The notes under the pieces are model-generated. The model made no database searches. It was not told the DNA's origin and saw nothing but the letters and a program-made list of their open reading frames with translations. A program made the position numbers and the translations under genes. Source: Pyricularia pennisetigena (taxonomy: Eukaryota; Ascomycota; Sordariomycetes; Magnaporthales; Pyriculariaceae). From it: 64,000 nucleotides of DNA. Positions 1 through 10,099 of the stretch are shown here, one piece after another. The first letter of the stretch is position 1. Each line of letters begins with the position of its first letter. The stretch spans positions 7,440,641 to 7,504,640 of the forward strand of contig NC_043742.1 of assembly GCF_004337985.1 (NCBI RefSeq), in the 5' to 3' direction.

Positions 1-924
1 CCCAGCCCTCGTAGACGCGCATCTTCTCCGCGCCTCCCTGCACGAGGATGCGTCCGTCCAGCGCGACGGGCGGCCGAACGAAATAAGTCTCGGGGACGAA
101 GAGCAACGCGAGTAGGAAGACGGCAAAAGCGGCTATGGACCAGAACTTGTACGTCGAGCGCCAGTCGAGAGCCGTGTCGACGGAGAACGGCACTAGGGCC
201 AGTATCACCTGGGACATGGTGCCGCTCAGGGCCCAGGTTGCCGCGATTGCGCCAGGCCGCTGGTGAACAAAGGTAAGATCCACGACGGCCAGGAGGATCT
301 GGACGCGTCACGCTCCGGTCAGCACGCTCTTGAGACCCTTTGGCTGCTATTTGGGTAGAGGGCCTTGTCCATGGGTACTTACCACTCCCACAGTCGCGCC
401 GTTTGCAAAGCCTTGGGTGGAAAGGGCAACGACGAGATGAACAAGGGAGGATGTTACAGACGCACAGACAGTTGCGATGGCGACTAGAAGGGCACAAAAG
501 AGTATTACGGGGCGTCTGCCAAGCAAGATGGAGCAAGGAACCCAAAAGACTGCCCCTATACCCATAAAGAGTGGCGGAACCGTGTCTAGATGATCAATAG
601 TGAAAGGCCCAACAGGCTTGGACCTCTTTGTTAGAACGGTCCTCGCTAGAATTTGGCTTAGTGTGTTAAAGCACTTACATTCTTTCCAAACTCCTTTTCA
701 AAAGCTACAAACAAAAGACCGGGAAACTGCTGGATTGCCATGGCAAATGTGCCATACAGCACCAGTATGCTTAAAGCCAAGCAGCGTCTGCGTAGACTCC
801 AGCTCAGAGGATCATCCGGGGAGTTGCTGGGGATGGGAAGACTGAGCAGGGTGCCGTCCTCTGCGACGAGGAATACGCTCCCAATCTCTTCGCCAGATCT
901 GGCGGCCGAGCTTAGCGTTGTCAT
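1..924 (-). CDS. MFS transporter, 5' part (3' end outside window)
   Basis: N-terminal half of a major facilitator superfamily permease, an integral membrane transporter whose substrate cannot be told from sequence. I place the ATG at 924 and three exons at 924-679, 616-383 and 298 to beyond base 1. Introns are 678-617 (GTAAGT, with a CTAAC branch-like site) and 382-299 (GTAAGT...CCAG), both phase 0. Exon 1 has the DDPLSW motif that often precedes the first membrane helix in fungal drug or nutrient MFS proteins, followed by a hydrophobic helix. Exon 2 has a GRRP loop typical of the conserved A-motif between helices 2 and 3. Exon 3 has a VHQRPGAIAA segment, two further helices and a VPETY end, which marks the loop after helix 6. 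The first intron's acceptor is AAG, chosen because it restores an in-frame helix start. The family is confident; substrate and exact splice sites are not. Confidence 0.8.
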
Positions 925-3331
925 GTTGGCGATTGCTGGTATCGCGTCGTAAAGATCGACTGGGGGGACAGGAAGCGGCGTAGAAAGAATGACTTCTGCT
1001 TTCCTAACCCAATTATTAAGAGACAAAAATGAGCGAGTCCATAAATCGCTATTCTGAGACCGGCTCAAACCAGCTCCTTTTTGCAGGGTTCATAAGAAGC
1101 GAAAGAGATGCCTTGGGAGAGAGAAAGCATGACTGTCGACCGGGGGAATCAGTTCTAGCTTATATAAAATTCGGCCAGGTTAGGCGGTGACCTCGGAACT
1201 GAGATGAGATTTAATCTAGAACCAGACGGCGCAACTATATACCTGGGATGAGTGCGATACCCAGGATAACGCTCCAAGCTTTGCAAGCCAGGAGCTAACA
1301 CAGCACGAGGTTGAATGGTGTGAACTAAAGAGGATGCCGGGCTGAAAGCTTTCTGCTCTGTAAGCAGCGATGTTGGTTCGAGGCGAGGCCCATTAAGGTT
1401 TGTGATCTCTGGCACCGCTGACACCCCAAACCTCGATATTCTTATCCATGAAGATGGGATTCTTGAGATTCCGCCCACGGTTTACATCTGTAATCCCCAG
1501 TATCAAGGGTAGCTAACGACTCGAGGCATCGGGGAGTTAAGAACTAAGGGGAAACGCAGGGAAGTACCGCGCGGGACCCAAAAGGGCTTTTGGACATATT
1601 TGACCAGGGACAACCCTTGATCTACCGCATGGGGAGTCTTTAAGTAAGATAGTAGTCAGCTCTCGGAAGAGTCATGGCCCCAGGACGCAGGCAACGACAT
1701 CATTCCACAGGAAACCAAACGGTCAGCTGCCTGACACAGCCCCCTCGAAGCTTCATCCGGATTTGGATTATAGGCCAGAGGGAACTGTATACTAGGCCAG
1801 CCTCCAAGATAGTGCCGTGAGCCATGGGAAATAGCCGCATCTATGTTGGAATCTATCGACGACCCGTGCCACGTCGACCATCCCAAATGAGACCAGACAT
1901 AAGCTCAGGTAGAACCGGCCAGGCGGCACCGACCCGAGTCTAGACCTAGAAGAATCGTCGTCTGAAGGTGGCAGTGTAAGTGAGTCCTTGGTCGACCTGT
2001 ATTGTCTGCCACGACTGGGCTTGGTTTAGACAAAATCGCAAAGGTAGTGATCTGAACCTACGGACGGACGAGTCCAGAAAACAGGGTTTCAGGCTAGTTG
2101 GAATCCAGACGAACAACCCAAACACTTGGGAAAAGTTAATTCCTCGAGGTTCGGTGATAAAATGATGCCATGGCCTGTGGAAACTGATGATTTTCTTCGT
2201 AACAGTTTCTACGAATCGAGGTTGTCGGTCAACTTAATTGGTTGGCCCCGTTGTTCTTTTGATGTGGTGGAGAACTATAGGTGGTATGATCGGAGCGATA
2301 CTGACTTCAAAAGGGGTCACTGATATTCTCTGTTAGTTTCTTACTGCTAAAACATTGTTCTGGCTATTTGAGGTGGAGTTGCCTGCAGGACCCATGAATG
2401 TAGCTTTGACTGCGGTCAGCCTTATCACCAAGGTATCTGCACTATTACAACCTTCAAGGGTCCAACCGAGCTTGTCTGGATTGCTGCGGCATGCGCTTGC
2501 AGATCCGCCAAGGGTCCAAGTGAGTGAGCGTGAGTGAAGCCTTGTCGACCTAGTCAAGCTGCCGTAGCTGTGCTACGAGTCGTGCTATTCTGGGCTGAGC
2601 AATCCGAGATGTTGCAAGTCTTCGATCGAAGCAAATGTCACATGTGCAGTACCCCAACCAGGTCGGGTGATGTGGTTTTGTCCCCCGCAACTGAGGAGGT
2701 TGCAGGAGAAAAGTTTCTGCTTATTGAAACATTTTCCCTGCGGTTGACTGACGCATAGTTCTCAGAGTAACAAATGCCGAAAATGAGTTTAGTGGATGAA
2801 ACAAGTCTGGGCAGATGTCGAAATAGTGTTTTGGGAACAGTCTGAAGACTTTCTTTTTACTTCTTGTTATGCACCTTGGGCTTTGGAGGCGAGCTTGGGG
2901 AGGTCCAAGAATTTGGGCTTACTTAATTAACCCTACCCCTGGTCCCCTGGTCCCTTGCCCACGGCTGACGACTGGCAGGCAGGAAGTGACTTGCTTGCTC
3001 TTTCTTGTATTTTAGCTACAGCTACAGTCACCGGAAACAGCTGCCTAAAACACCACCACACTGGCTGGTAGGTACTTTTGCTCAACTCCTTTGCTCCGTG
3101 CCACTTCCCCACCTTCCAATACCAGTTAGAGATTCCACAAACGAGCTGATCGGCCGTGGAATTGAAAACGATCTTTATATTATCTATCTTTGTTCTTGAT
3201 TTTTATTTAGTTATTTATTTTCCATGCCGCAGAACTCTATTAACCCTTGATTGCTACATCGCTTTCTAATTGATCAAGCAAAAAAGACATCTACCGAACC
3301 GTGGTTTCAGGCAACAAAGTTTCGTGACGTC
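925..3331. other. Intergenic region, no gene recognised
   Basis: Small open frames on both strands show no recognisable domain, signal peptide or consistent intron structure. The left part presumably holds the promoter of the MFS gene and the right part that of the F-box gene. No TIRs, LTRs or coding relics of transposons were seen by eye. Confidence 0.5.
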
Positions 3332-4072
3332 ATGCCCAGGATGCCCTGCTCCTTCCTCTCCCTTCCACTGGAGCTGGCTGCTCAGATTGCCCACGCAAGT
3401 ATTCCCGATGGCATTGAAGGTCTTGCTTTGACTTGCAAACAGCTTCACGCCGCAGCCGAGCCGCTTTTGGCAGAACACTACCGTCTCAAACGACGGTTTA
3501 GGCGATTCAGGTTCCCTCTCAGCCATGATGTCCGTACGCAATTCCTCGCTCCTGGCACGAGAGCCTCAGATCCCGCGGACCCGGACCCTGCCCTGCGAGC
3601 TACAGGCATTAGGATCCACAAGACAATCGATCTCATCCGTGCCATTCTTGTCAACCCAGTCGTCCGAGATTACATCCTCGAGGCTGATCTAAGAGGCGAG
3701 CCTTCTATCAACAATCCCGACTACAGAGACCTTGACGATGATCTCAGGCTACCTCTGGAACCCAACCGTAGCTCTTCGTTCCCCCGCATTGAAGAAAATG
3801 ACAGAGACCTGTTCAGAACTGCACTCTACAATTCTGCGTATTTACAGCATGCCAATCAGGATCCTGAGCACTGGCTAGAGCAGCTCACCAATACGTGCAC
3901 AGGCCACGCCGAAGTTTTCCTGCTGACCCTACTGCCGCGCGTCAAGCTTCTATATCCTCCTGTACATTGGGGGTATCTTGGACGGGCCAACCAAAGTCCC
4001 GAGATTGAAAATATTTGGGCAGTCCTCGATGCAATCGTGAGCCGGGCCAACGATACATCCCTTCCACCTAGT
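3332..4072 (+). pseudogene. F-box-like gene, 5' fragment (split by LINE)
   Basis: First 247 codons of an F-box-like gene. The start at 3332 is the first in-frame ATG before the conserved part. Residues 6-50 look like a degenerate fungal F-box: a LPLEL motif, then hydrophobic residues and an LALTCKQLHAAAEPLL helix. The rest resembles the leucine-containing, non-repetitive body of fungal F-box proteins, which act as substrate receptors of SCF ubiquitin ligases; that role is family knowledge. At 4072 the frame enters the tail of an inserted retroelement, adds serine codons from the AGT repeat and stops at 4100-4102. The remaining 315 codons resume at 10100. No other disabling change was seen in this fragment, so the LINE is the only evident lesion. 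The gene could still yield a truncated 256-residue product. Confidence 0.7.
4057..4072. repeat. Target-site duplication of LINE, left copy
   Basis: The 16-bp sequence ATCCCTTCCACCTAGT is identical to 10084-10099 and flanks the LINE exactly. Bases on either side differ (C versus G before it), so the repeat is 16 bp. It is the signature of target-primed reverse transcription. Confidence 0.95.
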
Positions 4073-4093
4073 AGTAGTAGTAGTAGTAGTAGT
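4073..4093. repeat. Microsatellite tail of LINE, (ACT)7 on element strand
   Basis: Seven AGT units on the plus strand, preceded by one AGT belonging to the target-site duplication. They form the 3' end of the element on the minus strand in place of a poly(A) tail. The matching AGT at the end of the target site could have offered microhomology for priming. Confidence 0.85.
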
Positions 4094-4347
4094 ATTATTT
4101 AACGCCGGGCTCGGCCCGGCTTGTTAGCCGGCCGTTAGCAACCTCCCGAGGGGTATCTCGGCGCGCGTTCTATCTTCTTTATTTACACAGGGGGAAAACA
4201 AGGAGGGCAGAGGCGGATCGTGCCTGACCGGGTTCGGGCCCGGTCCTGCTTAGGGGGATAGTTCACTGACGCGACCCCGTGCCTAAGGTGCACGGAGGGT
4301 TCGTCTGACGGCTTGTGCCGTGAATTGTGGGTGAAAAGGCAGCAAGT

Positions 4348-7300
4348 CTATTCCTCGTCTGAGTTCGAGTCGTTTACGATCGGTGTCCCTAGGCGTAAAG
4401 TGCGTTCGTGGCGCGCGGGGCGCTGGCGGGCCGCTCTGGGGCGGGCGCTGAAGTAGTTGGTGGCTATCGAAAACGCCTCAAAGCTTTTCGGTTGCCCGAG
4501 GCTTGTCTGGAAGAATTTGCGGCGTTGGGCGCGGTCTGGCGGCCCGACCGGCCGCTCGTTATCAAGCCACGGCCAGTTTCTCCACACCGCCCGCGAATAG
4601 CGGCAGTGCACCGGGTGCTCAGGGGAGGTCCGCTTCCAGCACCAGGCACACGAGGTGTTTGCATCCTGGTGGTTGAAACGGTCATGGTAGGCTTTGAAAT
4701 CGCCGTGGCCGGTCCTCATGGCCAAATAATGGCCCAGTAGGGGTCTTGGCAAACGCAGTTCCTCGGGCTCCTTTCTCGGTGTGTATTGGAATTTCCATTC
4801 CCTATATGCGGGGGACCGTTCACAGAGTTCTTTACGCCACCAGTCCTTCTCTATATTCGAAAGAATGGCTCTGAGGACCGTGCCGGCACCGCTATACGTG
4901 GTTTGCTGAGCCCTCGGGTCTGGGTCCGGCGGTCCGGCGGAGCCGGCCTTGGCCAGCTCGTCAGCCCGGTCGTTTCCCGGGATTCCCTGGTGCCCAGGGC
5001 ACCAACGGACCCGAACCTCGGTACCTTGTTTTCGGAGTAGATCGACAAGGTCATGGAACTCCAGAAAGGCCCATTGGGACGAACGCGGCGCGTCGCCTCT
5101 AAGACCCCAAATAACCGAGGTGCTGTCCACACAAATCCAGATCCGGGCGCCTGGCTGGGCCTTGGCTGCCGCCTGTAGCCCTTTTAGGGCGCCAATCGCC
5201 TCGGCGTCGAAAACGTGGCTTTCCGGCGTAATAGATGCGGAGCCTGCGGCAAATTCCAGGCCCGCCCTAAAAGCGGCCCATCCGTACCCTATCTGGACGC
5301 AGTTGTTTTCGTGTTTTTCCGAACCATCCGTATATACCACGATATCGTCAGGTGATACCATGTCCAGCCATTCGATAAAGCGGCGGGCCGCTTCCTCTTT
5401 CGGGACTCCTCCGGTGGGGTCAGTGCGAGAATCCGGGGCATTGCGAGGTGCGCGCAACTCTAGTCTCCGGATCCGCGGGAGAAGTTGTGCAGCCGTTTGC
5501 AGGGTTGTGGCCGAATGGCCCGAGTTGCGGGCACGAGGTGTTTCACGCAGGCGGCTGACAAGGGGGTGCCCCTTGTCCGCGAGCCTTAGTCGGGCGCCGT
5601 ATTTCAGGCGGGTGTAGGCCAGCGCGACGCGGGCCGAGGGTAATCCTGCGTCCCTGAGAACAGTGGACGAGGGGGTGGTTTTATACGCCGGGAGGATTGC
5701 CCGTGCCGCTAAAACCAGCGGTTTGTTCAGTGCTTTGAGGAGTCCTCTTTGTTTGTGCGCTGGGTTGTACCATGCCTCGGCTGCGTAGGTGGCCGAGGAA
5801 CCCACGCATGCCACCGCTGCCTTGCGAAGTGCAGCCGCAGGCGGTCCGTATCTTACTGCCCCAAAGCTTTTGAGGTGGGCAGCGACCGCCATTGCTTTGG
5901 CAGCCCTTTCGGCCACGTGGCGGCGCCCGTCTAGCCGTCGGCTGAACCAAAAACCAAGCCAACGCATGCCCGGGTAGCGCTCGGCCCCGGAGGCGCTTTG
6001 TCCGCGTCGACCGCCCGGTAGTTGGACCGGGGTAACCGTTCTACCATTAATCCGGATTTCCGGGTTGCGACCGTGCCTTTTCTTAGTGATATGGATCACC
6101 TCTGTCTTTTCCGCTGCAAAATGGATCTTCTCTTCCGCCGCAATTTCGTGCATATCCCGGAGTTTATCTTCCAGCCAACGTACGTTTTCCTCCAACGAGG
6201 GTGACGATTTCCATGTAAGCACGTCGTCTGCGTATGCCAACCGCCACTTCGTACCGTTTTTGACGAGATACGCCAAATATAGCATATATAGGATCGGGGA
6301 AAGGGGAGACCCTTGCGGGGTGCCGCACCCAAGCCGCCTAAAGCCCGTGGTCGTACCCTCCAGCCGGACTCGGGCCTGGCGGCCGCTTAAAAAGTTAATC
6401 ACGAACCTGAGGAGCATTTTACTAAACCCGAGGCTCCGCATTTTCCGTATCAATCGCCCATGGAGGAGGGCGTCGAAGGCGCCTTGGACGTCGCATGCGA
6501 CAAGGGTGACTTCCTCCCCGCGAGCTAGAGCCTGCTCGATATCGTGGGCGAGGGCACAAACCAGATCCGTCGCCGATCGTTTGGGTAGGGCACCGCCGTG
6601 GGTGCAGCTAAGGAGCCCGTTGTCGTGTATGGCCCAAGCTATCCGGCGTGCAACGAGCCTCTCGAGGCCTTTTCCGATGCAGGAGAGGAGGGCTATAGGC
6701 CGCCAGGATCGAACGCTGCTCCGGTCTTTCTTCCCCGTTTTCGGTAGCATCGCGACTTCGGCCTTCTTCCAAGGCGCTGGGAAATGTCCGAGTTCCAGGC
6801 AACGTTGGTAGAGCCTGCGCACCGGCTCGGCCAACGAAGCCCATCCGGCTTTTAGTAGCCGGACGGTCATTCCGTCGATGCCCGGGGACGTGCTCGTAAC
6901 CCCAATGCAGGAGCGCTCCGCCTCTTCCGCACTAACCTGGGCGTCCCAAGGGATTTTAGCCTCGTCCGGCGACCAGGCCTCCAAGGGGTCTCCCTGCAGG
7001 TCATCCTCCGCCGAAAATCGGCCAAGCACCTCCCGTTGCAGTGCTTCCGCTTTTGCTAAAGGCTCGCTCACTTGCTCGCCGTTAATAACCAGCGGCGGGG
7101 ACCGGAGGCGTGGTCCGGCTCCCAGCCAGCCCACCATGTTCCACAAATCCTTATCGTCGCGCAGTTGGTCGATCCGGTGCCTCCAGTACTCCCGCTTCGC
7201 GGCCCGCACCCCTTTCGTGTAAGCTTTCTCCTCGGCAGAGGCGCCTGCCCTATTTACAGCGCTCCGTTTTACCCGCTGAAATTCGGTCCAGAGCCGCTGG

Positions 7301-8235
7301 CAGTTTTCGGTCCACCAGGGAGCCGAGCTGCCCCTTTTTCCCGCCGGCGTACCCACGACCCACGTCACTTGCTCCCACAAAGTTGTAAATTCAGCTACCC
7401 ACGCGTCCAATGCGTAGCCATCGGCCGCGGATCCCGGGTCCGGCATCTCTTGCATGCCAAAAGCAAGTAGCTCCGCGAACTTTGGTAGCCGGTCGTCCCT
7501 AACCGAAACGTTGACCGCCTCCGGGCGGGGGGCGCCGCGCGTCCGCAGCGTGGTATAAAGGGATTCGTGGTCGGAGCCTGTGTAAAGACTGCTGTCAACC
7601 ACAGTTATTGTGCTGGGGAGGTTGGAAAAGACCATATCCAGTAAACCCCCGTCGCGGTGGGTGGGCACGCCGATATTTCCTGTAAAACTCATCCCCTGGG
7701 CTTGCGCCCATGCCGTCAGTTGATCCCCTCCGCGTGCGTTTGCGCGGCCCGGCTGGTATGCAGCAGCCGTTACGTTAAAATCGCCGCCTAGCACCGTGGG
7801 TCCATTTGGCACGGTATTGCATACCATTTCCAGCGCGGCCTCAGTGCCCGGAGCCCTATATACGTTAACAAACAATATTCCGTTAATTTCGAGCCAGAGT
7901 ATGTCCCGCGTATTTTGGCCCTGCGGTAACCGTCGTTGTGCGGCCCCTAGGGCTGCCCCCTTCTTGACGTAGGTGAGCACCCGGGGCCGGAGCCCAGTCA
8001 TGGCTTCGTAAGTGTTGGCGTGCCATTCGTCCACTGGCGCAAAAACATCATAGCCCGGGTGCGTTTGTGTAGTCGTATTTAGCCCGCACCATGGCTCTTG
8101 AACGTTAACCAGGTCCACTTTTCTCTGGTGGCACAACTCCAATAGGCTCAGATGCACACCCATCCTTTTACCTACGTTGGCCCAAACTACGTCGAGGCAT
8201 TCCCGCTGCATATTGCCGAGCGAGTATTTCGTCAT
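4348..8235 (-). CDS. LINE ORF2: endonuclease, reverse transcriptase, RNase H
   Basis: A 1,295-residue polyprotein that nicks target DNA and copies the element RNA into it. Residues about 1-230 form an apurinic-type endonuclease (VQEPW, GGDFNV near 150, GSDHES near 220). Residues about 480-760 are the reverse transcriptase, with the ACDVQGAFD block, GTPQGSPLSP and the catalytic YADD near 665. Residues about 965-1095 are RNase H1-like, with acidic residues in YTDGS, FDAEA, CVDSTS and GNDRADELA. A C-terminal CxxC...HxxxxC knuckle lies near 1190-1215. The start ATG at 8235 overlaps the ORF1 stop by ATGA, which fits coupled translation or reinitiation. All catalytic signatures I can recognise are present, and the ORF is unbroken. 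Confidence 0.95.
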   Translation of the reverse strand: MTKYSLGNMQRECLDVVWANVGKRMGVHLSLLELCHQRKVDLVNVQEPWCGLNTTTQTHPGYDVFAPVDEWHANTYEAMTGLRPRVLTYVKKGAALGAAQRRLPQGQNTRDILWLEINGILFVNVYRAPGTEAALEMVCNTVPNGPTVLGGDFNVTAAAYQPGRANARGGDQLTAWAQAQGMSFTGNIGVPTHRDGGLLDMVFSNLPSTITVVDSSLYTGSDHESLYTTLRTRGAPRPEAVNVSVRDDRLPKFAELLAFGMQEMPDPGSAADGYALDAWVAEFTTLWEQVTWVVGTPAGKRGSSAPWWTENCQRLWTEFQRVKRSAVNRAGASAEEKAYTKGVRAAKREYWRHRIDQLRDDKDLWNMVGWLGAGPRLRSPPLVINGEQVSEPLAKAEALQREVLGRFSAEDDLQGDPLEAWSPDEAKIPWDAQVSAEEAERSCIGVTSTSPGIDGMTVRLLKAGWASLAEPVRRLYQRCLELGHFPAPWKKAEVAMLPKTGKKDRSSVRSWRPIALLSCIGKGLERLVARRIAWAIHDNGLLSCTHGGALPKRSATDLVCALAHDIEQALARGEEVTLVACDVQGAFDALLHGRLIRKMRSLGFSKMLLRFVINFLSGRQARVRLEGTTTGFRRLGCGTPQGSPLSPILYMLYLAYLVKNGTKWRLAYADDVLTWKSSPSLEENVRWLEDKLRDMHEIAAEEKIHFAAEKTEVIHITKKRHGRNPEIRINGRTVTPVQLPGGRRGQSASGAERYPGMRWLGFWFSRRLDGRRHVAERAAKAMAVAAHLKSFGAVRYGPPAAALRKAAVACVGSSATYAAEAWYNPAHKQRGLLKALNKPLVLAARAILPAYKTTPSSTVLRDAGLPSARVALAYTRLKYGARLRLADKGHPLVSRLRETPRARNSGHSATTLQTAAQLLPRIRRLELRAPRNAPDSRTDPTGGVPKEEAARRFIEWLDMVSPDDIVVYTDGSEKHENNCVQIGYGWAAFRAGLEFAAGSASITPESHVFDAEAIGALKGLQAAAKAQPGARIWICVDSTSVIWGLRGDAPRSSQWAFLEFHDLVDLLRKQGTEVRVRWCPGHQGIPGNDRADELAKAGSAGPPDPDPRAQQTTYSGAGTVLRAILSNIEKDWWRKELCERSPAYREWKFQYTPRKEPEELRLPRPLLGHYLAMRTGHGDFKAYHDRFNHQDANTSCAWCWKRTSPEHPVHCRYSRAVWRNWPWLDNERPVGPPDRAQRRKFFQTSLGQPKSFEAFSIATNYFSARPRAARQRPARHERTLRLGTPIVNDSNSDEE

Positions 8236-9971
8236 ATCGATCGATGGGTTGCTTCCAAGTCTATCACATCAGCGGGGCAGATTTCGGCAGCCGCTGCGTC
8301 TTCCTCCATTTCGGCAGCCGCTGCGTCTTCCTCCATTTCGGCTGCCCAAACGATTTCGTCGTGCACACGTTCCTGTTCAGCCTGCAGGAAGTTGCGGATG
8401 TCCGCCCCTGCCGCCTCGCATGGCCGCGCTCTTTTATTTGAAATGCTCGATCGGGAGCTCGAGGTTTGCGAATGCTGCGATGAGGTGTTTAGGACCGGGA
8501 TTGCAGGTGCTGGCTCTCGGCGGGCCGCCTCAGCCCGGTCGTTGATAATCGCGGCACGGTTGGCACGTCCGATTCTGCGAATCCCCTTTAGTTTACGCTG
8601 TGAAGGTCGTTCAAACTTCCCATTTACCACTAAAGGTCGGGCAGGGCAGTTCTCATGTCCGGATGGGAAATGGCCGTGGCAATTGACGCATTTGGGGGCT
8701 GCCTTGCACGGCTCTTCCTCTGTCGCATGTTTTGCTTCACCACATATGCCGCAACGCGCTTGCCGTACGCAGCGACGTATTTCGCAATATCCCTGGCAAC
8801 CGTCGTGGTGGTGTGTAATTTTGCGTGATTTTTCAACCTTCCGCGCACGTTTCGACACTCCAAAAAGCTGAAAGGGCTTTACGGGTTGAAGGAAGGACAC
8901 TATCCACGTGCCCTCAGCCGTATGTGGGTCGTAACCATGTTTGGAAATATGCCAGTTGACTGGCTGCTGGCCTGCTGCCACGGTAATCTCCTCCTGGATT
9001 ACCTCATGTACGTCCTTTCTTCCGTCCAGGCAATTGAGCGTTCGGGGCACTCCAGAGACGGCGTATGTGTGCCAGGTTGTCGGGACAGTGACTTCCCGCG
9101 CGTCCAATGCGTCCATAATGGCCTTGACCGCGCTGGGGTTGAGGAGTTTTTGCCGTGTTTCCTCAGAGGCCACCGTAACACCCCAGCCCGTGGGGGTACG
9201 CTTGGCGTTTGGGATTTCACTGTGTGGCACCGAGACCAATTCGGCCAGTTTGGTCGTTACCGCGTATGGCTCCCTCGTCACCATCCGCAATTTGTCATTT
9301 ACGCGGATCAGGATGCGGTTGGACGGCTGTTCTGTCAAACGTTTCGGGGCTTGGGAGCGGTCCCGGCCCGATTGGGAGGGAGTTGCGGAGCTGTCAGGTG
9401 CATTGCCGGGCGTCGTACGTATCGGGTACGAGCGCGTGGCCGGGGTTAAAATTTGCGTTGGGGCCGCCGCTGGTGGCGTGGCGGCTCGCTCGGCCCATGT
9501 GACCGATTTGTTAGTGGGCGTGCCTCTGCCTTTAGAGGCCGACGACGCCGTGCCCGTCCTCGTAATTAAAATGCTGCGCCTTTCGCTGGAACTGGTCGGC
9601 GAACGCGACGGGGAGCGTGAACGCTCTTTTTCAGGGAGGGTGCGACTGAGGAACCAGCCGCTGATCACGTCGTCAAGTTCAAGAACAATTCTCCTAAGCG
9701 CGGCGTCCTCCGGGGCCTGTAAACTTTCGAGCTTGGCTGCAAAGACCTCTTCGAGCCAGCTGCCGACTGTTTCCACGTTTTCCAACTCCTGCTGCAGTGT
9801 TTTGATGGCCAGGGCCGGGAGGCTGGAGTACCTTCCGCGGCCAGCCGGCTGAGGCGCGTTAGCGGTGCGCGTGTCGAGAGATACGTGTCCCGACTCGGCC
9901 TGGCCCTGCGGCAAAGCCTGCGGCGTGCTCTGCGGGCGCGCGCGGCGGTTTGAGACCTCTGGTGAGGCCAT
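8232..9971 (-). CDS. LINE ORF1: gag-like nucleic-acid-binding protein
   Basis: A 579-residue gag-like protein expected to bind and package element RNA. The N-terminal half is low-complexity and rich in S, R, T and P. A central region with NKLRMVTREPYAV resembles the RNA-binding core of Tad/I-type ORF1 proteins. Around residues 400-455 there are closely spaced Cys and His residues (GYCEIRRC, CGICGEAKH, CVNCHGHFPSGHENC) forming two to three CCHC-type zinc knuckles. Near the C-terminus the motif AEMEEDAAA is repeated in tandem because of a 27-bp duplication at 8281-8334. The ATG at 9971 begins only 112 bp from the element's 5' end. The frame is intact. Confidence 0.9.
   Translation of the reverse strand: MASPEVSNRRARPQSTPQALPQGQAESGHVSLDTRTANAPQPAGRGRYSSLPALAIKTLQQELENVETVGSWLEEVFAAKLESLQAPEDAALRRIVLELDDVISGWFLSRTLPEKERSRSPSRSPTSSSERRSILITRTGTASSASKGRGTPTNKSVTWAERAATPPAAAPTQILTPATRSYPIRTTPGNAPDSSATPSQSGRDRSQAPKRLTEQPSNRILIRVNDKLRMVTREPYAVTTKLAELVSVPHSEIPNAKRTPTGWGVTVASEETRQKLLNPSAVKAIMDALDAREVTVPTTWHTYAVSGVPRTLNCLDGRKDVHEVIQEEITVAAGQQPVNWHISKHGYDPHTAEGTWIVSFLQPVKPFQLFGVSKRARKVEKSRKITHHHDGCQGYCEIRRCVRQARCGICGEAKHATEEEPCKAAPKCVNCHGHFPSGHENCPARPLVVNGKFERPSQRKLKGIRRIGRANRAAIINDRAEAARREPAPAIPVLNTSSQHSQTSSSRSSISNKRARPCEAAGADIRNFLQAEQERVHDEIVWAAEMEEDAAAAEMEEDAAAAEICPADVIDLEATHRSI
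8281..8334. repeat. 27-bp tandem duplication inside LINE ORF1
   Basis: Two perfect 27-bp copies (8281-8307 and 8308-8334), followed by a partial third start. They keep the frame and duplicate nine acidic/alanine residues. Copy number here could serve as a marker between element copies. Confidence 0.85.
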
Positions 9972-10083
9972 GACGACCAGCGCCCGGAGGGCGAAAATTC
10001 TTCAGCTGTTAAGCTTATTGGTGTGTTTGGGTGTGAATCGCTAACAAAGGTGGGTCTGACCCATGAATGGTGGAGGATGCTTG

Positions 10084-10099
10084 ATCCCTTCCACCTAGT
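10084..10099. repeat. Target-site duplication of LINE, right copy
   Basis: Identical 16-bp copy of 4057-4072 at the 5' end of the inserted LINE. Confidence 0.95.

Larger units (their letters stand above)
4073..10083 (-). mobile_element. Full-length Tad-clade LINE retrotransposon
   Basis: Non-LTR retrotransposon of 6,011 bp lying antisense to the host gene. From its 5' end (10083) it has a short leader of 112 bp, ORF1 (9971-8232), ORF2 (8235-4348, sharing ATGA with the ORF1 stop), a 3' UTR of about 250 bp (4347-4094) and a tail of seven ACT units instead of poly(A). ORF2 carries endonuclease, reverse transcriptase and RNase H domains in that order, the layout of fungal Tad-clade elements. Both ORFs are open with no stop or frameshift. 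The base composition is GC-rich, and there is no sign of the C-to-T decay left by repeat-induced point mutation. Perfect 16-bp duplications flank it. The intact state suggests a young, possibly competent copy. The short leader leaves open a slight 5' truncation. Confidence 0.95.

Noticed and set aside
1155..1478. 107-codon minus-strand frame upstream of the MFS gene
   Set aside because: No domain, signal peptide or coding-like composition; it could equally be promoter sequence.
4348..8235. Several long plus-strand frames inside the LINE (for example 4949-5617, 6065-6811, 8941-9852)
   Set aside because: They lie antisense to clear ORF1/ORF2 coding sequence and have no domain; they arise from GC-rich codon bias.
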